Under the pieces are notes generated by a model that was not told the origin of the DNA, did not search any database, and was given only the letters and a program-made list of their open reading frames with translations. Of a stretch of DNA of 14,883 nt, positions 6,295 through 13,568 are shown piece by piece (the first letter of the stretch is position 1; each line of letters opens with the position of its first letter). The stretch covers positions 1-14,883 of the forward strand of contig DATLZB010000068.1 of the NCBI GenBank assembly GCA_035574175.1. The letters run 5' to 3'. Origin of the DNA: DATLZB01 sp035574175. Lineage in GTDB: Bacteria; Pseudomonadota; Alphaproteobacteria; Rhizobiales; Hyphomicrobiaceae. The position numbers and the translations under genes are program-made.

Positions 6295-7476
6295 GTCCGG
6301 GCAACTCATGGACCGCAATCGATCCCGCCGACCCGGCACGTACGTCACCACAACGACCGCAGGCGAACAGGTCCGGGCCTATGTTCCACGGCCGCTTCCA
6401 CCGGCGCCGCCACTCGATCTCGAGCGTCTGCTCGGGTCAATGGAACGAGCGAACCAGGCGCTCGGGCGGCTGGACGGCATGACATCCGTTCTTCCCTCAA
6501 CCGACCTCATTGTCTTCATGTATGTGCGCAAGGAGGCTCTGCTCTCATCGCAGATCGAGGGCACGCAGTCCTCGCTGTCGGATCTGCTCCTCTTCGAGAA
6601 CGAGGAAACCCCGTTCGTTCCGCTCGACGATGTGCAGGAGGTTTCGAACTACATAGCGGCGATGAACCATGGACTGCGCCGATTGGCGGGTGGCTTTCCC
6701 CTGTCGCTGCGGCTCATCAACGAGATGCATCGTGAGCTCTTGTCCAAAGGTCGCGGGAGCAACAGGCAGCCTGGCGAATTTCGCAGGAGCCAGAACTGGA
6801 TCGGTGGGACGCGGCCCGGCAATGCGTTGTTCGTCCCGCCGCCGCCCGATCGTGTCATGGGCTGCATGCGCGATCTCGAGCGATTTCTCCATGATCGAAT
6901 GACTTACCCCGTCCTCATCCGAGCGGCGCTGGCCCATGTGCAGTTCGAAACGATCCACCCCTATCTAGACGGCAACGGCCGCCTCGGCAGACTTCTGATC
7001 ACGCTCATGCTGTGTGAGGAGAAGGCCCTGAGAGAGCCGATCCTCTATCTCAGCCTCTACTTCAAGAAGCACCGCTCTCTCTACTATGATCTCCTGCAGG
7101 CCGTGCGTGAGAAGGGCGATTGGGAAGCGTGGGTCAAGTTCTTCCTCGATGGTGTCACCGATATATCCGAGCAGGGCGTCGCGACCGCTCGCCAGCTCAT
7201 GGCGCTCATCGCGGAGGACCAGCGCAAGATAGAAACGCTCGGTCGGGCGGCGACATCGGCACTGCGGGTCCACACCGAGCTGCAAAGATCCCCACTTCTT
7301 TCGGTTCCTTCGGCAGCCAGGAAGCTCGGCATATCTCAGCCGACAATCCAGAAATCTCTCGACCATCTGCGAGCGCTCGGCATCATCCGCGAGACGACCG
7401 GCAAGCAGCGGCGGCGCCTGTACGAATACACGGCGTATCTCAAAATTCTCGACGAGGGCACGGAGCCGTTGCGGAG

Positions 7477-7480
<4 letters not shown>
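6293..7480 (+). CDS. Fic family protein with C-terminal winged helix
   Basis: This is a probable AMP-transferring enzyme (Fido fold) that modifies hydroxyl side chains of target proteins using ATP. The 395 residues contain an N-terminal Fic_N-like region (GTYVTTTTAGEQVRAYVPRP, about 15-35). The auto-inhibitory motif SSQIEG at 85-90 fits (S/T)xxxE(G/N), and the active-site motif HPYLDGNGRLGR is at 222-233, with all catalytic positions intact. A winged-helix-like tail lies at about 335-382 (VPSAARKLGISQPTIQKSLD). This arrangement is class II Fic, with the inhibitory helix in the same chain. Start is ambiguous: ATG 6293 sits inside the last operator box with AAAGG immediately before it, whereas ATG 6308 gives MDRNRSRRPGTYV, which looks like the usual family N-terminus. 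The target is unknown. The stop overlaps that of argG. Confidence 0.93.
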
Positions 7481-8718
<1,238 letters not shown>

Positions 8719-8914
8719 GGGACAGGGCCTCGGCTCGGGCACGGGAAACGCGGGCGCACTATAGGGAAGATGGCGGTCGCGGCAAGCTGCGCTGCTCAGC
8801 GCCCGGGTGCGGCGCCAAGTTCACACGAGCGTCATCAAATGGCTTTTGCGGCTCGCCCGGCGGGGCGCTGCTATTGACGGGCCATCTGAGGGTATCCATG
8901 CTGGCCCGCACATC

Positions 8915-9217
8915 ATGCAGCTGACGGCACAGTTCCAGAACCATGCAAGCGGGCGCCCACGCGGGCGTAGGGGTGGGGCATTGTTGGCCGCCGCGTTATT
9001 GGCGCTCGGCACGGCGGCCGTCGCCCAGCCGCCGCCATCTGCCGGATCGGACGGCTCTGCCGCCAGCCCCATCGGCAAGCGGCCGATACCGAAATGCCAG
9101 GGTCTCAAGGAGCCCGAATGCAACGCCAATCCGGACTGCATGTTCGTGCCGGAAGGCGTGCGCAAGGATGGCCAGCCGATACCTGCCTATTGCCGCGCCA
9201 AGCCGCTGCTTCGCTGA
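8915..9217 (+). CDS. Small secreted or periplasmic protein with four cysteines
   Basis: About 100 residues from ATG 8915. The N-terminus has a basic region (GRPRGRRGG), a hydrophobic core (ALLAAALLALGTAAVA) and a plausible signal-peptidase site at AVA-Q near residue 37. A Pro/Ser/Gly-rich linker leads to a compact C-terminal region with four cysteines: KCQG, PECN, PDCMF and YCRAK. Four cysteines in an exported protein suggest two disulfides. No enzyme or binding family is recognised. The open frame continues upstream to 8807, but that extension would place the signal sequence internally, so I rejected it. The start remains uncertain because the n-region is long. Its stop lies 18 bases from that of the convergent gene at 9236, within the inverted repeat at 9214-9239. 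Confidence 0.66.
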   Translation: MQLTAQFQNHASGRPRGRRGGALLAAALLALGTAAVAQPPPSAGSDGSAASPIGKRPIPKCQGLKEPECNANPDCMFVPEGVRKDGQPIPAYCRAKPLLR

Positions 9218-9239
9218 GCGTCGCCGCGGCGCCGTTCAG
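9214..9239. repeat. GC-rich imperfect inverted repeat covering both convergent stop codons
   Basis: CTGAGCG at the left end pairs with CGTTCAG at the right, and the centre GCCGCGGC is self-complementary, leaving one mismatch and one possible G-U pair. The TGA of the plus gene (9215-9217) and the TGA of the minus gene (9236-9238) sit in opposite arms. There is no U-tract on either side, so a bidirectional terminator is only possible. Confidence 0.45.
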
Positions 9240-9760
9240 GGCACGATGTGGCGGCCTTCCCCGTCGGCGCATGGACCTTCGGCCCTCACCGGCATCGCCG
9301 CCATCGCGATCTGCGCCGCGGCGTGACCGCCGTCCGTCCGATAGGCCGAGTAGGGGGTGACGGCCACGCTCGGCCGCCGGCACGGCTCGCTGTCCCCGGC
9401 GTCCGCGCGGCCCGTCCCAAACGGGGAAACGTGCGGGCCGGTCCATGCCCGCATCACCTCCAGGCCCGCCGCCATGAGGGAACCCCAGGCACCCGGCGCA
9501 TTATCCCGGAAAGCGAAACTGGACGTCGCCGCCGACCACCAGGGGCCCGAGTCGCGCCAGACCCCGGGCCCAGTCATCGGCCAGGACCGCTCCGTGGTAA
9601 TGCCGCTCCAGTAGTTTGCGGCCGAGCGGACCGCGTTCGCGCCCAGCAACATGGCCGAACCCGTGAGCGCCAGCGCTGCGCGCACCGTCGCCCAGTAAAC
9701 CTCGAAGGGTGAGGCGGCCCGCTCCTTGTCCGCGGGAACGATGGCGTCCGAACGAAGCAT
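9236..9760 (-). CDS. Hypothetical protein, tryptophan-rich middle
   Basis: The 174-residue protein from ATG 9760 is not recognised. The start is chosen because GGGGGAGG lies nine bases before it, the best ribosome binding site nearby; the longer open frame to 9931 includes cysteine-rich, non-native-looking residues. After an N-terminal charged stretch (MLRSDAIVPADKERA) comes an amphipathic or weakly hydrophobic helix, EVYWATVRAALALTGSAMLLGANAV (about 20-44). A segment with several tryptophans follows, with fragments YWSGITTERSWPM, GVWRDSGPWWSAATSSFAF and AWGSLMAAGLEVMRAW (about 49-113). The tail is Pro/Ser/Ala-rich and probably disordered. The first part is loosely phasin-like in feel, but I do not claim that family. 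No signal peptide or clear membrane helix is seen. Confidence 0.58.
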   Translation of the reverse strand: MLRSDAIVPADKERAASPFEVYWATVRAALALTGSAMLLGANAVRSAANYWSGITTERSWPMTGPGVWRDSGPWWSAATSSFAFRDNAPGAWGSLMAAGLEVMRAWTGPHVSPFGTGRADAGDSEPCRRPSVAVTPYSAYRTDGGHAAAQIAMAAMPVRAEGPCADGEGRHIVP

Positions 9761-9909
9761 GGCCTCGAGCCTCCCCCGCAAAGTTTGCCTATCCCGCCAT
9801 GACGTTGAGCATAGCGGCATTGCGGCAACGCAACAAGAAATTTTGCGCCGCACGCATGGAAGATGGTTGAAAGGGCCACAAGGCCACAGTCCATGCTGCA
9901 AGCGTTCGT

Positions 9910-9931
9910 GGAACGTGCAAGGAACGTGCAA
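9910..9931. repeat. Two adjacent 11-bp direct repeats
   Basis: GGAACGTGCAA is present twice in direct succession, at 9910-9920 and 9921-9931, in the spacer between two minus-strand genes. It might be a binding site or a replication-slippage product. Nothing else in the spacer 9761-9939 stands out. Confidence 0.5.
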
Positions 9932-9939
9932 GAGCGATC

Positions 9940-10410
9940 TTAAGGGGTGCTTTGGTCGGCAACCGAGCGGTTGGGAAGCTGGCGTGAGGCGGGCCTGTTA
10001 CCGGCGAAGCGTCCGGCCAGCATCCAGTAAGCGATGCCGCCGGCAAGCCCGGAACTCAGGTAGGCGGTGAGCGCGTAGGTGTTGAGGATGGTCGGTTGTC
10101 CGGGGCCCTCGTTCGCGGACTGGGCAAAAAAGCCCGCCGCCGAAATGGCCACGCCGGAGAGCCCATAGAATTTCGAACTGCGGAGCGACTGCCACTCGCC
10201 GACGATGGCAACAACCAAGGCGAACGAAAGGGCGAAACGGGCAAGTTGCGTTGCCGTTCTGAGCAGCAGGATGGCCAGAGCGGCGAGCTCGTCGGCGCGG
10301 TCGGTGAAGAGTGCCGCCGGGGTCAGGGCAAAGCCGATTTGAACGACGGCCGCTACGACGCAGGCGAGCACGAAACCGAGCACAACGCGGAACAGTGATA
10401 CAACGATCAT
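9940..10410 (-). CDS. Small integral membrane protein (paralogue B)
   Basis: The 156-residue protein starts at ATG 10410, with GAGGGAG just upstream. Four hydrophobic segments are visible: about 4-30 (VSLFRVVLGFVLACVVAAVV), 43-70 (LAALAILLLRT...FALVVAIVGEW), 82-98 (FYGLSGVAISAAGFFAQ) and 110-133 (YALTAYLSSGLAGGIAYWML). It ends in a polar tail. It shares with the preceding membrane protein (10452-10880) the motif GE....RS...Y..G after helix 2 and the C-terminal pattern (S/A)G(L/F)AGG(I/F)xYW(M/L)(L/I)AGR, so the two look like an old tandem duplication. It is the last gene of the rlmN cluster, 41 bases downstream of its paralogue. A much longer open frame to 10893 exists but is a shadow of the paralogue's frame. 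No function is recognised. Confidence 0.74.
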   Translation of the reverse strand: MIVVSLFRVVLGFVLACVVAAVVQIGFALTPAALFTDRADELAALAILLLRTATQLARFALSFALVVAIVGEWQSLRSSKFYGLSGVAISAAGFFAQSANEGPGQPTILNTYALTAYLSSGLAGGIAYWMLAGRFAGNRPASRQLPNRSVADQSTP

Positions 10411-10451
10411 TGGCTCCCTCGCTGCACACCGTCGCGTAACTTGCCCGTGAG

Positions 10452-10880
10452 TTAAGCGCGCCGGCCGGCGATTAGCCAATACACAAATCCGCCGGCGAAG
10501 CCAGCGGCGGCCAGCACCTGCAGCAGCATGACGGACGGCACGGCCAGTGGTTCGTTCTGCCCGAACCGGAAAGCGAGCGGCATGAGGGCCAGCGCCAGCC
10601 CGCCGCCAATGACGTAGTAGAGCAGCGAGCGGATGCGCGCCACTTCGCCGACGACGATGAGCAGGAGGGCCGGCAGCACGCTGAGCCCCGTGGCCAGGAT
10701 GAGTGCCTCCTGCAGCAGAATGGCGATCTGGCCGAGCCCCTCCTCCTCGCTCCTTGCCGCGAACAGGACTTGTGTGAATCGCTCCTGTCCGAGTGTCAGG
10801 AGGACGAGAACGCTGGCGACGGCCGAAATCACGAACGCGATTGGGACCCAGATCAGGCGGCCGAGCGTCGAAAGGAGCAT
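10452..10880 (-). CDS. Small integral membrane protein (paralogue A), coupled to rlmN
   Basis: The 142-residue protein starts at ATG 10880, only two bases after the rlmN stop, so translational coupling is likely. Four hydrophobic segments are seen: about 9-29 (LIWVPIAFVISAVASVLVLL), 52-77 (ILLQEALILATGLSVLPALLLIVV), 87-102 (YYVIGGGLALALMPLA) and 116-137 (VMLLQVLAAAGFAGGFVYWLI). The loop between helices 1 and 2 (about 31-50) contains acidic residues (ARSEEEGLG). The C-terminal pattern AGFAGGFVYWLIAGRRA matches paralogue B downstream. The protein should sit in the inner membrane. The link to RlmN may be no more than operon sharing. Function unknown. Confidence 0.76.
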   Translation of the reverse strand: MLLSTLGRLIWVPIAFVISAVASVLVLLTLGQERFTQVLFAARSEEEGLGQIAILLQEALILATGLSVLPALLLIVVGEVARIRSLLYYVIGGGLALALMPLAFRFGQNEPLAVPSVMLLQVLAAAGFAGGFVYWLIAGRRA

Positions 10881-10882
10881 GA

Positions 10883-12085
10883 TTAGGTTCCAAGAGCGGC
10901 GGCGCGCTCTCGTGCGGTGAGGCGTTTGCTGTCTGAGCGCAGCTGGCCGCAGGCGGCCAGGATATCGCGTCCGCGCGGGGTGCGTATGGGGCTCGCGTAG
11001 CCGGCGCGATTGACGATCTCTGCGAAGCGCTCGATCGTGCTCCACTCGGAGCATTCGAAGGGGGCCCCGGGCCAGGGATTAAACGGTATCAGGTTGATCT
11101 TGGCGGGGATACCCTCAAGCAGCCTGACAAGCGCCTTGGCGTCAGCGCGGCTGTCGTTGACACCCTTCAGCATCACGTACTCGAAGGTGATGCGTCGCGC
11201 ATTGGAGAGGCCGGGGTAGGACCGGCAGGCCGCCATCAGTTCGGCTATGGGGTACTTCTTGTTGATCGGCACCAGTCGGTTGCGTAGCTCGTCCCGCGCG
11301 GCATGCAGCGAGACGGCGAGCATCGTGCCGACCTCGGCGCCCCATCGCGGGATCTCCGGGACGACGCCCGAGGTCGATAACGTGATGCGCCGCTTTGACA
11401 CCGACAGGCCTTGCCCGTCGGCTGCGATCTCCATCGCTGCCTTCACGTTATCAAAGTTGAACAGCGGCTCGCCCATGCCCATGAGGACGATGTTGGTGAT
11501 CTTCCGCTCGGTGGACGGAAGTACCCCGCCGTCGCCCGGCGCCGCGGCGGCGGGCCAGTCGCCGACCCGATCCTTGGCAAGCAGGATCTGGCCCACGATC
11601 TCCTGCGCGGTGAGATTGCGCACGAGCCGCTGGGTACCCGTGTGGCAAAAGCTGCAGTTGAGCGTGCAGCCAACCTGGCTCGAGATGCAAAGCGTTCCGC
11701 GGTCGGGTTCGGGAATGTAGACGCATTCGATCTCGGGCGGTTTGACGTCGCTCGCCTGGCGTTCGAGCCGCAGCAACCATTTGCGCGTGCCGTCCACCGA
11801 AACCTGCTCACAGGCGATGCGCGGCCGCGCCAGCGTGCACGACTGGGCGAGGCGCACGCGCAGATCCTTCGATACGTCGGTCATGGCGTCGAAGGAGGTG
11901 GCGCCGCGCGCGTAAATCCAGCTCCAGAGCTGGCTCACGCGCATCGCGAGCTGGGCCTTGGGCACTCCGACGATCGCGAGCTGTGCAGCAATCTCGGCAC
12001 GGTCGGCACCGGCCAGCGATGGCAAGACCCGGCCGAGCCCTGCGGGCTGGCGTTGCTTCGTCGCGCTTTCGGGTATGGCCGTCAT
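10883..12085 (-). CDS. rlmN: Dual-specificity 23S rRNA A2503 / tRNA A37 C2-methyltransferase RlmN
   Basis: This radical-SAM enzyme adds a methyl group to C2 of A2503 in 23S rRNA and of A37 in some tRNAs. From ATG 12085 it has 400 residues. The segment GTLCISSQVGC and the following TLNCSFC give the methyl-carrying cysteine C133 and the [4Fe-4S] ligands C140, C144 and C147 (CxxxCxxC). The C-terminal DILAACGQL supplies the second catalytic cysteine at about 379. NIVLMGMGEPLFNFDNV is the SAM-binding GGEP-like block, and STSGVVPEI, SLHA and NLIPFNPWPG are also typical. All catalytic residues are present. An in-frame TTG at 12118 is less likely than ATG 12085. The gene leads a cluster with two small membrane proteins and lies beyond the ctpA terminator, so it probably has its own promoter within 12086-12171. 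Confidence 0.96.
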   Translation of the reverse strand: MTAIPESATKQRQPAGLGRVLPSLAGADRAEIAAQLAIVGVPKAQLAMRVSQLWSWIYARGATSFDAMTDVSKDLRVRLAQSCTLARPRIACEQVSVDGTRKWLLRLERQASDVKPPEIECVYIPEPDRGTLCISSQVGCTLNCSFCHTGTQRLVRNLTAQEIVGQILLAKDRVGDWPAAAAPGDGGVLPSTERKITNIVLMGMGEPLFNFDNVKAAMEIAADGQGLSVSKRRITLSTSGVVPEIPRWGAEVGTMLAVSLHAARDELRNRLVPINKKYPIAELMAACRSYPGLSNARRITFEYVMLKGVNDSRADAKALVRLLEGIPAKINLIPFNPWPGAPFECSEWSTIERFAEIVNRAGYASPIRTPRGRDILAACGQLRSDSKRLTARERAAALGT

Positions 12086-12171
12086 GTTCTTGGTTCGCCG
12101 CTCAAGGCTTGTAGTCAATTAGTCCCGAACCGATGCGTACGGAAGTGGGTGCGGCGCCCGGAAAAGATAGA

Positions 12172-12196
12172 TCGGGCGCCCGGGGAGGGCGCCCGA
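12172..12196 (-). terminator. Intrinsic terminator after ctpA
   Basis: TCGGGCGCCC (12172-12181) and GGGCGCCCGA (12187-12196) form a perfect 10-bp stem around a 5-base loop, 25 bases beyond the ctpA stop. On the minus strand the stem is followed at once by TCTATCTTTT, a usable U-rich tract. This separates the envC-ctpA unit from rlmN. Confidence 0.85.
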
Positions 12197-12221
12197 CCGT
12201 GCTCGCCGTAGCCGCAAGGCG

Positions 12222-13568
12222 TCAGTTCGCCTGGCTCTTGCTGGCGCCGGGTACTGGGGCCTTGCCGCCGGTCGCAACGTGGTCGAGGGCGAACTGGAGC
12301 TGGGTATCCTTCTCAGGCTCGCGCGGCACATAGGCAGAGGAGCCTGACGCCTCCTTGCCGTCCTTGGCCTCGGTTTTCAGATGCCCTCTGAGATTGGCCT
12401 CGCCCCGCGGCTTGGGCGCCTCCTTGCTCTTGAGCTCCTCGGGCAGCTCCTGCTCGACCACAATGTCAGGGTCGATGCCCCTGGCCTGAATGGAGCGCCC
12501 GGACGGCGTGTAGTACCTCGCCGTCGTTAGCCGGATCGCCCCGTTGTTAGGCCCCAGCGGGATGATGGTCTGCACCGAGCCTTTGCCGAACGAGCGCGTG
12601 CCGATGATGATGGCGCGCAGGTGATCCTGCAAGGCGCCCGCCACGGTCTCGGAAGCCGAGGCCGATCCGCCATTAATTAGAACAACGAGCGGCCGGCCCT
12701 CGGCGATGTCGCCGGCGTTCGCCTGCTTGCGGTCGGTCTCTTCCAGGTTGCGCCCTTTGGTCAGCACGATGGCGCCCTTATCGAGGAAATCGTCGGCAAC
12801 CGAGACCGCCTGATCGAGCAGGCCGCCCGGATTGTTGCGAAGGTCGATGACGAAACCCTTAAGCCTCTTGCCGGCCTCCTTCTTGATTGCCTCGACCGCC
12901 TTGATCAGGTTGGCGTGCGTCTGCTCGTTGAAGGTCGAAATCTTAATGTAACCGACCTCGCCGTCGCGCTCGAGCCGCCACTTCACCGCGTTGATGCGGA
13001 TGATGTCGCGCACAATCCTGACGTCGAACGGATCGTCGCGGCCCTTGCGCACGATGGTGAGCGTGATCGGCGTGTTGACCGGGCCGCGCATCTTCTCGAC
13101 CGCCTGCTCAAGGGTGACGCCGACGATCGACTCCCCGTCGAGGTGGGTGATGAGGTCGTTGGCGAGCAGCCCCGCCTTGGCGGCTGGGGTGTCGTCGATA
13201 GGAGCCACCACCTTGACCACGCCCGTGCCCTGTTCCTGGGTGACCTCAATGCCGAGGCCGCCAAACTCGCCGCGAGTCTGCACCTGCATGTCGCGATAGT
13301 GCTTGGGGCTCAGATAGGCTGAGTGCGGATCGAGCGAGGAGAGCATGCCGTTGATGGCGGCCTCGATCAGCTGTGCATCGTTGGGCTTCTCGATGTAGTC
13401 GGTCCGCACCCGTTCGAGCACATCGCCGAACAGGTCGAGATGCCGGTAGATCTCAGAATTGGGAGTCGTTGCCGAGTAGGTGCGGCTGACGTTGAGGACG
13501 GTGGTCGCGGCGGCGAGCGCCGTCATCATCATGAATGTCCAGAATGCGAAATCTGATCTGCGCATCAT
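12222..13568 (-). CDS. ctpA: Carboxy-terminal processing protease, S41 family (CtpA)
   Basis: This periplasmic, membrane-anchored serine protease, with a Ser-Lys dyad, trims or degrades envelope proteins. From ATG 13568 it has 448 residues. An N-terminal hydrophobic stretch (FAFWTFMMMTALAAATTVL, about 8-26) serves as signal or anchor. The N-terminal helical part includes DPHSAYLSP (80-88), and a PDZ domain lies at about 100-180 (EFGGLGIEV...AGLLANDLI). The protease core has LRNNPGGLL, GGSASASE with the catalytic Ser at about 304, and SFGKGSVQT with Lys 329 and Gln 333 at the family spacing. The tail (about 375-448) is Lys/Glu/Ala-rich and low in complexity. Its ATG overlaps the upstream stop as ATGA, so it is translationally coupled to the EnvC-like gene. 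Peptidoglycan hydrolase regulation is a likely role, by analogy to related systems. Confidence 0.95.
   Translation of the reverse strand: MMRRSDFAFWTFMMMTALAAATTVLNVSRTYSATTPNSEIYRHLDLFGDVLERVRTDYIEKPNDAQLIEAAINGMLSSLDPHSAYLSPKHYRDMQVQTRGEFGGLGIEVTQEQGTGVVKVVAPIDDTPAAKAGLLANDLITHLDGESIVGVTLEQAVEKMRGPVNTPITLTIVRKGRDDPFDVRIVRDIIRINAVKWRLERDGEVGYIKISTFNEQTHANLIKAVEAIKKEAGKRLKGFVIDLRNNPGGLLDQAVSVADDFLDKGAIVLTKGRNLEETDRKQANAGDIAEGRPLVVLINGGSASASETVAGALQDHLRAIIIGTRSFGKGSVQTIIPLGPNNGAIRLTTARYYTPSGRSIQARGIDPDIVVEQELPEELKSKEAPKPRGEANLRGHLKTEAKDGKEASGSSAYVPREPEKDTQLQFALDHVATGGKAPVPGASKSQAN

Noticed and set aside
9940..10893. 317-residue version of membrane protein B
   Set aside because: The N-terminal 161 residues are an Arg/Pro/His-rich shadow of the frame coding paralogue A. 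A strong ribosome binding site precedes ATG 10410.
10452..11054. 200-residue version of membrane protein A
   Set aside because: The first 58 residues overlap the 3' end of rlmN in another frame and are Arg-rich. ATG 10880 is two bases after the rlmN stop and begins the hydrophobic protein.
11411..12211. 266-codon plus-strand open frame opposite rlmN
   Set aside because: It is antisense to RlmN, whose cluster cysteines and catalytic residues are all intact on the minus strand.
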